Source: Rhodoblastus sp963804045
Lineage (GTDB): Bacteria; Pseudomonadota; Alphaproteobacteria; Rhizobiales; Beijerinckiaceae
Length of the DNA stretch: 64,000 nt
Direction: 5' to 3'
Assembly (NCBI GenBank): GCA_963804045.1
Contig: CAWDOR010000033.1
Span: 149,868-213,867 of the forward strand
Shown one piece after another: positions 47,043 to 55,398 of the stretch. A program made the translations under genes and the position numbers. The first letter of the stretch is position 1. Each line of letters starts with the position of its first letter. Under the pieces are notes generated by a model. That model was not told the origin of the DNA. It made no database searches and saw nothing but the letters and a program-made list of their open reading frames with translations.

Positions 47043-48014
47043 ATGGCCAATGTGATCGATCTGCTCAACGACGACCCGCGCAAAAATGCCGGGCGCGTCC
47101 GTCATCCGGAAAAGGCGCATCGGCCCGACCAGCCGGTGCTGCGCAAGCCGGAGTGGATTCGTGTCAAGGCGCCGGGCTCCGCCGGCTGGGCGGAGACAAA
47201 AGCCATCGTCAAGGCCAACAAGCTCGTGACGGTCTGCGAAGAGGCCAATTGCCCCAATCAGGGCGAGTGCTGGGAAAAGAAGCACGCCACTTTCATGATC
47301 ATGGGCGAGATCTGCACCCGCGCCTGCGCCTTCTGCAATGTCGCCACGGGCCTGCCCAATCCGCTGGATGCGGCGGAACCCGATTATATCGGCGAGGCCA
47401 CCGCCAAGCTCGGGCTGGAGCACGTGGTTGTGACCTCGGTGGACCGTGACGATCTGGCCGATGGCGGCGCCGCGCATTTCGCCGCGACCATAGCGGCGAT
47501 CCGGCGCCTGAGCCCGAAAACCACCATCGAGATCCTCACCCCGGACTTCCTGCGCAAGCCCGGCGCGCTGGAGGTCGTGGTCGCGGCGCGGCCCGATGTC
47601 TTCAACCATAATCTCGAAACCGTGCCGTCGAACTATCTCACCGTGCGCCCCGGCGCCCGCTATTTCCACTCGCTGCGGCTGTTGCAGCGGGTCAAGGAGC
47701 TGGACGCGAGCATTTTCACCAAATCCGAAATCATGGTCGGCCTTGGCGAGACCCGCAACGAAGTTCTGCAATTGATGGACGACATGCGCTCGGCCGATGT
47801 CGATTTCCTCACCATCGGCCAATATTTGCAGCCGACGAAAAAGCATCATCCGGTCAAGGATTTCATCACCCCCGAGGCCTTCAAGGCCTATGAATCCCTG
47901 GCCTATTCCAAAGGATTCCTGCTGGTTTCGGCCTCGCCGCTGACGCGCTCCTCGCATCACGCCGGCGAGGATTTCGCCAAGCTGCGGGCCAAAAGGCTCG
48001 GGACGAGCGCGTGA
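47043..48014 (+). CDS. lipA: lipoyl synthase
   Basis: A 323-residue radical-SAM enzyme that inserts two sulfurs into octanoyl groups on lipoyl domains. The auxiliary cluster motif is CEEANCPNQGEC (CX4CX5C), the radical-SAM motif is CTRACAFC (CX3CX2C), and the C-terminal RSSHHA supplies the serine ligand. The start is the ATG at 47043 behind AAGGGA; ATGs at 47001 and 47019 are less likely. It is in the PDH operon, whose lipoyl domain it would modify. Confidence 0.97.
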   Translation: MANVIDLLNDDPRKNAGRVRHPEKAHRPDQPVLRKPEWIRVKAPGSAGWAETKAIVKANKLVTVCEEANCPNQGECWEKKHATFMIMGEICTRACAFCNVATGLPNPLDAAEPDYIGEATAKLGLEHVVVTSVDRDDLADGGAAHFAATIAAIRRLSPKTTIEILTPDFLRKPGALEVVVAARPDVFNHNLETVPSNYLTVRPGARYFHSLRLLQRVKELDASIFTKSEIMVGLGETRNEVLQLMDDMRSADVDFLTIGQYLQPTKKHHPVKDFITPEAFKAYESLAYSKGFLLVSASPLTRSSHHAGEDFAKLRAKRLGTSA

Positions 48015-48015
48015 C

Positions 48016-48465
48016 ATGCCGAGCTTCCGCACCAGCCATAGAGTCGCGCATACGCCGGCGCAAATGTTCGAACTGGTCGCCGATGTCGAAAGCTATCCGC
48101 AATTCCTGCCTCTGTGCCAGGGGTTGAAGATCCGGCGGCGCATCCCGGGCGGCGATGGCTCGGAGACCCTCGTGGCCGACATGGAGGTCGGCTACAAGGC
48201 GATCCGCGAGCGTTTCACCAGCCGCGTCGTGCTCAACCGCCACGCCCATCGCATCGACGTCGCCTATGTCGATGGACCCTTCAGCCATCTGGAAAACCGA
48301 TGGACGTTTGTCGAGGCCGAAGGCGGCTGCCGCGTCGAGTTTTTCATCGCCTATGAGTTCCGCAGCCGCACCCTGGCGACACTGATGGGCGGCATGTTCG
48401 ACGCCGCCTTCCGCAAGTTTTCCTCGGCCTTCGAGGCCCGCGCCGACGAGGTTTTCGGGGTGTGA
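48016..48465 (+). CDS. COQ10/RatA-type START-domain protein
   Basis: A 149-residue polyketide-cyclase/START-like protein. SHRVAHTPAQMFELVADVESYPQFLPLC and the C-terminal FDAAFRKFSSAFEARADEVFG match the ubiquinone-binding COQ10 family, often also called RatA. It starts one base after the lipA stop and ends the operon. It probably binds or delivers ubiquinone; a toxin role is known only for E. coli RatA. Confidence 0.88.
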   Translation: MPSFRTSHRVAHTPAQMFELVADVESYPQFLPLCQGLKIRRRIPGGDGSETLVADMEVGYKAIRERFTSRVVLNRHAHRIDVAYVDGPFSHLENRWTFVEAEGGCRVEFFIAYEFRSRTLATLMGGMFDAAFRKFSSAFEARADEVFGV

Positions 48466-49289
48466 GCGCGGGCGTCGCCGCGAGAATAGTTATCTTGGTT
48501 AACAAAGTATTTATTTTGAAATGGACAGTTGACTCGGCCTGTCTCCGTGAAGATTGGCTTTGCGTCTAGGTCCGAACGATTTTTCGGTTCGTTGCGTTTG
48601 CGCCGGCGGGGCGAAACGACATCCGCAGAACTTGGAATTGTGCTAGAACGCTTTCAGAGAGCGCTTTCAGAGGCCGCCGTCATGAGACTGGCGGCTTCGG
48701 GCGCCGGGGTGACGGTTGAAGCGCCGCGTCCAGGCGCGGGGAGGGCGGCGAAAAAGCGAAGGCCCCGTCGCCTGGGGCGCACGGGGCCAAAATTTCCGCC
48801 TTAAAGCGGTTTCCGATAAAGATCAGAAGTTTATGCGGTCAATCCGCGTGTCGATCATGAGAAAGTCGTAGGATTTGCGGCTCCCTTCTCTTGCTGTCTG
48901 TTTCCAGAACGCGGGCTTTCGTCAAGCCACACGCCGACCCGATCACGGGCCTAAGACGCTCAAGTGCTGCGGTGGAGTCATACTCCCGTTCCAATCTTGC
49001 GCCGCATCGTCCGGTCGCATGAGAGCCGGGGCGGCTCGTCAGTTTGGGTCAATTCGCAAAGGGATTCGTGGCGTTTCAAGTCAAGAAGCCAAACTTGCGG
49101 AAATCGATCGGGTTATTGCTCGCCACGCGGGTTCATAGCCCTGGGCGCTAACCTTGACTTGAAAGCGGCGACGCACGTCTTTCAACCAAGGCTGCAATAC
49201 ATTGATGATGACACTTTTTTTATCGGCGTCAACCGAAAAAATTCGCCTGTGGGAAACGCCTTTCCCGCCAAGGAAAGGCTGCGGCGATC
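48466..49289. other. gene-poor stretch with a hairpin and tandem repeat
   Basis: No gene here has a convincing start or motif. A 12-13 base unit (CGCTTTCAGAG) is repeated in tandem near 48650-48673. GGCCCCGT (48761-48768) pairs with ACGGGGCC (48781-48788); read on the minus strand it is followed by TTCGCTTTTT, so it could terminate transcripts from the IclR remnant side. Base use is less GC-rich near 48480-48530. It looks like decayed sequence. Confidence 0.5.
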
Positions 49290-49499
49290 CCACCAGCGCG
49301 ATCAAGGCGCGTGGGTCGGTGATGGACCTGGGGCGGTATCGCGGGTCGGGGGCGCGGTCTCCAGCAGGCGCGACGCCTCGGCCTCCGTCACTTGAGTCAA
49401 ATGGGCCTTGCCGCTGGCCGCACAACGAACCGGCGGGGACGCTCCGATAGGGGAAACCACGCGCAGGCCATGCGGCAAAACGATCTGGTCGAGTACGAT
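49290..49499 (-). pseudogene. IclR-family regulator remnant
   Basis: The minus strand reads IVLDQIVLPHGLRVVSPIGA, then PPVRCAASGKAHLTQVTEAEASRLLETAP, and after a one-base slip in a C run near 49352 continues PRYRPRSITDPRALIAL. These match the effector-binding half of IclR regulators (SxIGA...xCxAxGKA...ITDPxAL). The helix-turn-helix N-terminus and the C-terminal end are missing. It is divergent from the aldo/keto reductase, the usual place for the cluster's regulator. Confidence 0.65.
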
Positions 49500-49639
49500 C
49501 GCCGGCCTCGCCGGACGGCTTGCAACTTTGCAAAAGCGCTTGTCACGCCGCCGGCTTCCTTCAACAGGGCGGATTGGACATAGTCACGATCATCGGACAG
49601 GTCGTCCGGGCGGCGCGGCCATGTGCAAGGGATAAAACA

Positions 49640-50500
49640 ATGACGGAAACAAATGCTCGGCAGGCTCCGACGGTCGAACTGGCCCCGACGGTTGAATTGA
49701 GCAATGGCGTGGAGATGCCCGCCATCGGCCTGGGCACCTGGCCGATGGACGACGCCGAGGCTGCGGCAAAGGTCGCCCAGGCCATCCGGCTGGGCTGGCG
49801 CCATGTCGACACCGCCGAGAATTACGGCAATGAGAAAGGCGTCGGCGAGGCCGTGCGCGCTTCCGGCGTGGCGCGGTCCGAAATCTTCGTCACCAGCAAA
49901 TTCAACCGGGAATGGCACAGCGTGCCCGGGGTGCGCGACGCCGCCGAGGCCAGCCTGAAACGCCTGGGCCTGGATTATATCGACCTGTTTCTGGTGCATT
50001 GGCCCAATCCCGACCAGGACAAATATGTCGAAGCTTTTGAGGGCCTGGTCGAAGTGTTGAAATCGGGTCTGGTCAGGGCCATAGGCACATCGAATTTCAA
50101 GCCGGCGCATCTGCAAAAACTGTTCGACGCCGGGCTGGTCCCTCATGTCAACCAGATCCAGATCGACCCCTATCACCGCCGCGACGATCTCGTCGCCATT
50201 CACCAGGCCAAGGGCATTGTCACGACAAGCTGGAGCCCGGTCGGCCGCGCCGGGGCGCTGCTCGCCGATCCCGCCATTGTCGCGGCGGCGCAGGCGCACA
50301 AGCGCACGCCGGGCCAGATCGTGCTGCGCTGGCATGTCGAGCACGGCTATGTTCCGCTGCCCAAATCCTCCGACGCGACCCGGCAGGCGCAAAATCTCGA
50401 CGTGTTCGACTTCGCGTTGACGGCGGAGGAGCGCAAGGCGCTCGACGGACTCGGTCGTCACGATCCCGGCATGTTCGACGCCGATCTCTTCGGCCACTGA
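49640..50500 (+). CDS. aldo/keto reductase
   Basis: A 286-residue NADPH-dependent oxidoreductase with a TIM barrel. GLGTWPMDDAEA, the catalytic Asp/Tyr of WRHVDTAENYGNEKGVG, the Lys in FVTSKFN and the His in LVHWPNP make the AKR tetrad. A hexapeptide APTVEL is duplicated near the start. The substrate is unknown. It is followed by the ferredoxin gene after 62 bases. Confidence 0.9.
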   Translation: MTETNARQAPTVELAPTVELSNGVEMPAIGLGTWPMDDAEAAAKVAQAIRLGWRHVDTAENYGNEKGVGEAVRASGVARSEIFVTSKFNREWHSVPGVRDAAEASLKRLGLDYIDLFLVHWPNPDQDKYVEAFEGLVEVLKSGLVRAIGTSNFKPAHLQKLFDAGLVPHVNQIQIDPYHRRDDLVAIHQAKGIVTTSWSPVGRAGALLADPAIVAAAQAHKRTPGQIVLRWHVEHGYVPLPKSSDATRQAQNLDVFDFALTAEERKALDGLGRHDPGMFDADLFGH

Positions 50501-50562
50501 TCGGGCGCCGGGCGGCGAAAAAACAAATAGCCGGCGCCCGGCGCAGTTTTTCGGGAGGAAAA

Positions 50563-50955
50563 ATGGAACAGGTCGCAGCCGAAGCGCGCCCGGGCGATCC
50601 GCCGCTGGCGCCCGTTTCCTGGACGGTGACAATTCTCGACACCGGCGAAACATTTCGCTGCAACGCGCGCGACTCCATTCTGGAAAACCTGCGGCGCACC
50701 GGGCGACGCGGCATTCCCGTCGGTTGTCGCGCTGGCGGATGCAGCGTCTGCAAGGTGGAGATCGTCTCCGGCGCATTCGAAGTCTTTCGCCCGATGAGCC
50801 GCGAATATGTCAACGACGACGATCTCGCGGGAAACCGGCTGCTTTCCTGTTGCCTGCGCGCCAAGGGCGACATTGCGCTGCGCGTCATCGGCAAATTGCA
50901 GAAGGCGATCCGCCTGCCTTGCCAAAATTCGGCCAAGCCCGCGGGCGCACCGTGA
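50563..50955 (+). CDS. plant-type [2Fe-2S] ferredoxin, DmpQ/XylT-like
   Basis: A 130-residue protein with one ferredoxin domain. The cluster ligands are in VGCRAGGCSVCKVEI (CX4CX2C) and a later Cys in LLSCCLRAKGD. The layout, including IPVGCRxGGC and FRPMSREYV, is close to DmpQ/XylT ferredoxins that re-reduce the iron of catechol 2,3-dioxygenase. The dioxygenase itself is not in the window. Confidence 0.8.
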   Translation: MEQVAAEARPGDPPLAPVSWTVTILDTGETFRCNARDSILENLRRTGRRGIPVGCRAGGCSVCKVEIVSGAFEVFRPMSREYVNDDDLAGNRLLSCCLRAKGDIALRVIGKLQKAIRLPCQNSAKPAGAP

Positions 50956-51024
50956 ACATGCTTTTCGCCTCCCGCTGGGAAGGCGGGATTACGCCGCCGC
51001 CGGCGGCAAACCTGGAGTGACAAC

Positions 51025-51441
51025 ATGCTGACTTTGGATCAGGCCCAGCAAATCATCGCCGCCGCGCTGGCCGCCGCGCGCGAATTGAAGTTGAAGCCGA
51101 TGGGTTTTGTCGTGCTCGACGAGCGCGGCGCCTTGCGCGCCTCGGCTTCCGAGGACGGAACCAGCCTCGCCCGCTGGAAGGTCGCCTATGGCAAGGCCCA
51201 TGGCGCGATCAGCATGGGCGTCAGCTCGCGCATTCTCGACAAGCTGGCGGTGGAGCGCCCCTATTTCATCGGCTCGCTGGCCTCGGTCTTCCCGGAAGGC
51301 GTTGTGCCCGTGCCCGGCGGCGTGCTGATCCGCGACGGCTCCGGCGCGGTGATCGGCGCCGCCGGCGCATCGGGCGACACCTCGGACAATGACGAGGCCG
51401 CCCTGCTTCAGGCGCTGGCCGCCGTCGGCCTCACCGCCTGA
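51025..51441 (+). CDS. GlcG/HbpS-family protein (DUF336)
   Basis: A 138-residue soluble protein. TLDQAQQIIAAALAAARELKLKPMGFVVLDERGAL and the PVPGGVLIRDGSGAVIGAAGASG block are typical of the GlcG/HbpS (DUF336) family, often found in glycolate and meta-cleavage aromatic gene clusters. Its biochemical role is uncertain (small molecule or haem binding). It lies 69 bases after the ferredoxin gene. Confidence 0.88.
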   Translation: MLTLDQAQQIIAAALAAARELKLKPMGFVVLDERGALRASASEDGTSLARWKVAYGKAHGAISMGVSSRILDKLAVERPYFIGSLASVFPEGVVPVPGGVLIRDGSGAVIGAAGASGDTSDNDEAALLQALAAVGLTA

Positions 51442-51459
51442 TCGTCGAACAAGCTTGAG

Positions 51460-51498
51460 CAGGACGCCGCAAGCGCCTCAAAAGCTTGCGGCGTCCTG
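51460..51498 (+). terminator. terminator hairpin after the GlcG gene
   Basis: A near-perfect stem, AGGACGCCGCAAGC with GCTTGCGGCGTCCT, encloses a short AAAA-containing loop. A weak T-rich run (GTGCTTTG) follows. It separates this operon from the convergent reductase operon. Confidence 0.7.
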
Positions 51499-51577
51499 TG
51501 CTTTGAGTGCCTCATGGCGATAAGGATTGATTTTTTCGCGCGGGCGGCGGATCGGCGCGATCGGCTCGGCGGAGCCG

Positions 51578-51683
51578 CCAGCAGCGCGGTGGAATTGGCC
51601 CATTGGCTCGTCGTGATTTCAAGAGCGACAAAGCCGAGATTGAGCGCCGCCGCGAGGGCGAAGGCGCGGGGCATGCCGGTCAT
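51578..51683 (-). pseudogene. truncated cation diffusion facilitator start
   Basis: The minus strand from ATG 51683 reads MTGMPRAFALAAALNLGFVALEITT, then ANSTALLA, the first helix of CzcD-type cation efflux proteins (RAFALAxALNLGFVxIE...ANSLALLADAGH). After TALLA the family similarity stops. It begins five bases after the stop of the siderophore-interacting protein, so it is an operon remnant. Confidence 0.65.
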
Positions 51684-51688
51684 TCGCG

Positions 51689-52460
51689 TCAATGATCCAG
51701 TTTCTCGGTCGCGCCGGCCTGACCGCGCAGCCAATAGCCCGAGGCCTTGAGCCAGGCTTTCGGATGGGCGCGCTCTTCGAGCATGATGTCGCGCAGGCTC
51801 CTGGCGACGCGAGCCTCCGCCGCGATCCAGACATAGCCGTCGCCTCTCGGCGCCCGCCAGTGCATGAGCGCCCTCCGCAGCAGGGTGGCGTCGTCGGCGT
51901 GTTCGCCCTGTCGAAAAACCCAGATCGGAGCCCAGGCGGCCTCGGTCTCGAAGTCTTTGCGCCTCTTCAGGCCCATCGACGACGACGATCGTGGCGACGG
52001 GAACTCCGGAGCGCAAGCCTTCCACGCGGCGTCCGATCGCGGGCAGGGCGGATTCGTCGCCGATCAGCAGGTAATAATCGAAATCATCGGCGACGATCGC
52101 CGAGCCCTTGGGGCCGCCAATGGCGAGCTTGTCACCGGGCTTGGCGGCGAGCGCCCAGGCGGTGGCGGGACCGGCCTCATGCACGGCGAAATCGATGGTC
52201 AGGATTTTGCGCGCGGCGTCGAAGGCGCGCGGCGTGTAATCGCGCATCACCTGCTGGCCGGGATTGGCGGGATCGGGCAGAAAAAGCTTGATGTGGTCGT
52301 CCGGGGCGCGGCTGGAAAAATCCGCCAGCTCCGGCGAAGCGAAGGCGATCCTGAGCATGCGCGGGGTCAGCCGCGTCACGCTGTCCACGGTAAGAAGCCG
52401 GCGTTTCGGCTCCTGACGCTGGCGTTCGATCCTGTGGCTTGCGACTGGCTTGAACAACAT
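51689..52460 (-). CDS. siderophore-interacting FAD/NADPH ferric reductase, one frameshift
   Basis: A protein of about 256 residues when one extra base is ignored. The FAD site RDYTPRAF, LFLPDPANPG and GGPKGSAIV and the NADPH part (WVFRQGEHADDATLL, WIAAEA) match the SIP family that releases iron from ferric siderophores. The frame breaks at 51950-51955 (GAAGTC on plus, GACTTC on minus); removal of one base gives a GANTC site and a single frame. Length (772 bases) fits one extra base. It follows the PadR gene by eight bases, like the YqjI/YqjH pair. Confidence 0.88.
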
Positions 52461-52468
52461 GTCGGGCC

Positions 52469-53062
52469 TCACAGGCGTTCGATCTTGCGCGCGGCTTCGT
52501 CGAGAATCTCGGCGACCGCGAACAATTGCTCCTTGTTGGCGCTCGAGAGCGCCTTCTGCTGGAGCACGGTCTTGAGATTGGTCATGGCGCGGAACACCGG
52601 GCCGGCGTCCACCGCTTCGCCGCGCTTGCGCAGCGTCTCCAGCCGCGCCAGCGCCGCTTCCGCCTCAGCCCGGTTCTTCGCCAGTTCGGCGCGTCCCGGC
52701 TCGGTGATGGCGTAAAGCTTTTTCGCGCCTTCCGAGGCCTGGGTCTCGATCAATCCAGTCTCTTCCAGCAGGGTCAGGGTCGGATAGATCACCCCGGGGC
52801 TGGGCGCATAGGCGCCGCCGGTGCGCGCCTCGATCTCGCGGATGAGGTCATAGCCATGGCGCGGCTCCTGTTCGATCAGCAGCAGAATCACCAGCCGCAA
52901 CTCGCCGCTCTCGAACATGCGGCGCCGACCGCGACCCTCATGTCCCTCGCCAAGGCGCCCGCGGCCGAAACCGCGCCGGGCAAAACCCTCGCCGCCTTCG
53001 CCACGCATGGCGCGGGCGAGGCCGCAACGGCCTTCGTGTTTGTGATGTTTGAATTCTCGCAT
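52469..53062 (-). CDS. PadR-family metal-responsive regulator (YqjI-like)
   Basis: A 197-residue regulator. The first 48 residues are His/Gly/Arg-rich (MREFKHHKHEGRCG...GHEGRGRRR), as in YqjI, where such a tail binds nickel or iron. Then comes the PadR winged helix (GELRLVILLLIEQEPRHGYDLIREIEART, PSPGVIYPTLTLLEETGLI) and a C-terminal helix. It is likely to repress its own operon with the ferric reductase, relieved by metal. A palindromic operator overlaps the promoter. Confidence 0.85.
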   Translation of the reverse strand: MREFKHHKHEGRCGLARAMRGEGGEGFARRGFGRGRLGEGHEGRGRRRMFESGELRLVILLLIEQEPRHGYDLIREIEARTGGAYAPSPGVIYPTLTLLEETGLIETQASEGAKKLYAITEPGRAELAKNRAEAEAALARLETLRKRGEAVDAGPVFRAMTNLKTVLQQKALSSANKEQLFAVAEILDEAARKIERL

Positions 53063-53093
53063 TGAAAAAGCGCCCCTGTGTTTTCGATGGAGC

Positions 53094-53122
53094 TAAGATA
53101 TATCTTAAATACGTTTTGTCAA
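53094..53122 (-). promoter_or_regulatory. padR promoter with palindromic operator
   Basis: On the minus strand TTGACA (53117-53122) is followed after 16 bases by TATCTT (53095-53100). A perfect 14-base palindrome TAAGATATATCTTA (53094-53107) covers the -10 region, the expected place for autorepression. Confidence 0.65.
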
Positions 53123-53474
53123 CAGGCGCCGAGGGTTTTTGCGCTGGAGTGGGGATGCCGGTGGCGCGCTTTCATGGCGTAGTCCGGCGGATTTCCGCTC
53201 CACCTGTTCGAGGCGACGATATGGCTGGGCGCGGCCCTGGCGCGGCTCGGCGGTCTGGGACGACCCGCTGGGACAGTTCCGCCTCGGTGAATTCGGTCAA
53301 CAAGCGCCTGTCGGCCGAGATCGCCGAGGCGGGACACCGAAAAGAGTCGATCTGTTCGACGAGATCGCGACGGGCTCCTATGCCCAAGATTGGCGCGCGG
53401 GAAAATTCAGGCCCGCGAAAACGCCGTAAAAATCCCCCATGGGGGGCGCGCCAGCAGCGACGGGATAGCGAAAA
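53123..53474 (+). other. possible small frameshifted gene or remnant
   Basis: A frame from ATG 53221 reads to SVNSVNKRLSAEIAEAG; adding one G in the GGG run at 53331-53334 lets it continue as TPKRVDLFDEIATGSYAQDW and stop near 53428. Neither part matches a family I know and no ribosome-binding site is clear. It may be a short gene with a homopolymer error, or chance. Confidence 0.25.
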
Positions 53475-53548
53475 TGGAGCGGGTGAAGGGAATCGAACCC
53501 TCGTATTCAGCTTGGAAGGCTGCTGCTCTACCATTGAGCTACACCCGC
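53475..53548 (-). tRNA. tRNA-Gly (anticodon TCC)
   Basis: A 74-base cloverleaf on the minus strand: acceptor GCGGGTG/CACCCGC, D arm GCTC/GAGC, anticodon loop CTTCCAA (TCC), T arm GAGGG with TTCGATT. The CCA end is encoded (53475-53477), and TTTTC follows as a likely terminator. It reads GGA and GGG codons. Confidence 0.97.
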
Positions 53549-53583
53549 GTCGCCGCACCTTATGCCAAGCCTTGTGAGCCCGG

Positions 53584-55398
53584 TCAATCGCCCAAAAAGC
53601 CGCCGCTCTGGCGCCGCCACAATTGCGCATAGAGCCCGTCGCGCGCCAAAAGCTCGGCATGGGTTCCGTCCTCGACGATCCGGCCCTTGTCGAGAACGAT
53701 GAGACGGTCGAGATGGGCGATGGTCGAGAGCCGGTGGGCGATCGCCAGCGTCGTGCGTCCCCGCATCAGCTCCAGCATTTCCTGCTGGATCGCGGCCTCG
53801 ACCTCGCTGTCCAGCGCGCTGGTGGCCTCGTCGAGCACCAGGATCGGCGCGTCCTCGAGAATCACCCGGGCGATGGCGATGCGCTGCCGCTGTCCTCCGG
53901 ACAGTTTCACGCCGCGCTCGCCCACTTGTGCGTCAAACCCATGCGCGCCCGCGCGGTCGGCCAAAGCCGCGATGAACCCGTCGGCATGGGCGCGCCGCGC
54001 CGCGTCGCGCAACTCCGCCTCGCTGGCCTCGGGGCGGCCGTAAAGAATATTCTCGGCTATGGTGCGGTGGAGCAGATTGCTGTCCTGGGTGACGACCGCG
54101 ATATGGCGGCGCAGGCTGCATTGCGTGACCCTGGAAATATCCTGGCCGTCGATGCGGATTTCGCCGCTGTCGAGGTCGTAGAAACGCAGCAGCAGATTGA
54201 CCAGCGTGCTCTTGCCCGCGCCGCTGCGGCCGATCAGCCCGACTTTCTGGCCCGCCGGTATGGTCAGGCTCAGGCCCTCGACCACCGGGGCGCCGCCATA
54301 ATCGAAGCGAATGTCGCGGAAAACGATCTCGCCGGCCCCGCGCGCCACGCGCAGATCGCCGGCGCCGGGCGCGTCCACCACCGAATAGGGCTGCGTGATG
54401 GTCTCCATGCATTCCTCGACGCGGGCGAGCGTTTCGAACACCACGGTCGCCTCGTTGCGGATCCAGCCGGACATATTGACCATCTGCCAGGCCATGGGGA
54501 TGACCATCACCGCCACGCCCGAGGAAATCCGTCCCGCCTGCCATTGCGCCAGGGCCAGCGCCGGCGCCGCGATCATCAGCGCCACATTCATCAGCGTATG
54601 GCAGGCGCCCATGCGCCAGATCATGCTCAGCGCCGCGCGAAACCCGTCGCCATGCTCCTCCAGCTCGGCGAGATTGGCCCGGGTTTCCTCCGCCTCGCGG
54701 GCGAAAAGCTTGACCAGCCCAATATTGGCGTAGACGTCGTTGATATGGCCGACCAGTCGCGTGTGGATGCGATTATGGTCGAGCTGCAACCGCCGCACCT
54801 CCGGCAGGAAATAGAACAGCGAGGCGACAAACAGCGCCAGCCAGACCAGCACCGGCGCCGCCAGCCAGACGTCGAAATGCATCATGGTCGCCACTGAGGC
54901 CAGCGAGAAGAAGCCGCAATACCAGATGGCGCTCATCACGCTGCGCAGGGGATCGCGCAGGGCGCCGCCGCCATCCACCACCTTGTTGGCGATGCGCCCG
55001 GCGAAATCCTGGGAGAAATAGGACATGGAATGTCCCAGCGTGTAGCGGTGGAGCTGGTAGCGGATCAGATTATTGAACCGCGCCGTATAAAAATGGTCGT
55101 AGATATACCACATGGCCACCATGCAGGCGCCCCAGCTCGCCAGCACGGGGACAGCGATATGCAACAGCCAGGGATTCGACAGCACGTCGCGGGTCTCGCG
55201 CGCGGCGGCTATGTCATTGACCAGCCAGCCGATCATCACCGGAATCATGGTCTGCCCCGCCGCCACCAGGGCTTCGAGCGCCAGCAGCACGATCAGCAGC
55301 CCCTTGATCTGGCGGACGAAGTGCCAGATGAACGGCCAGAGTTTTGGCGGCGGCGGTCCCTTCGGATCGCCTTCGAGCTGGATGATTTCAAAGGGCAT
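53584..55398 (-). CDS. ABC exporter (fused membrane and ATPase domains)
   Basis: A 604-residue half-transporter that would work as a homodimer. Six transmembrane helices fill residues about 25-320; the nucleotide-binding domain has Walker A GRSGAGKSTL, signature LSGGQRQRIAIAR, Walker B ILVLDEATSALD and H-loop AHRLSTI. The start is the ATG at 55398. Family members export lipids, peptides or drugs; the substrate is unknown. It ends 36 bases before tRNA-Gly, on the same strand. Confidence 0.92.
   Translation of the reverse strand: MPFEIIQLEGDPKGPPPPKLWPFIWHFVRQIKGLLIVLLALEALVAAGQTMIPVMIGWLVNDIAAARETRDVLSNPWLLHIAVPVLASWGACMVAMWYIYDHFYTARFNNLIRYQLHRYTLGHSMSYFSQDFAGRIANKVVDGGGALRDPLRSVMSAIWYCGFFSLASVATMMHFDVWLAAPVLVWLALFVASLFYFLPEVRRLQLDHNRIHTRLVGHINDVYANIGLVKLFAREAEETRANLAELEEHGDGFRAALSMIWRMGACHTLMNVALMIAAPALALAQWQAGRISSGVAVMVIPMAWQMVNMSGWIRNEATVVFETLARVEECMETITQPYSVVDAPGAGDLRVARGAGEIVFRDIRFDYGGAPVVEGLSLTIPAGQKVGLIGRSGAGKSTLVNLLLRFYDLDSGEIRIDGQDISRVTQCSLRRHIAVVTQDSNLLHRTIAENILYGRPEASEAELRDAARRAHADGFIAALADRAGAHGFDAQVGERGVKLSGGQRQRIAIARVILEDAPILVLDEATSALDSEVEAAIQQEMLELMRGRTTLAIAHRLSTIAHLDRLIVLDKGRIVEDGTHAELLARDGLYAQLWRRQSGGFLGD

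Noticed and set aside
44147..47083. 978-codon open frame antisense to pdhB and the E2-like gene
   Set aside because: Shadow of GC-rich coding on the other strand; composition is low-complexity Arg/Gly/His with no domain.
48466..49289. Possible structural RNA (6S, tmRNA, RNase P) in this gap
   Set aside because: None of the conserved cores of these RNAs could be recognised.
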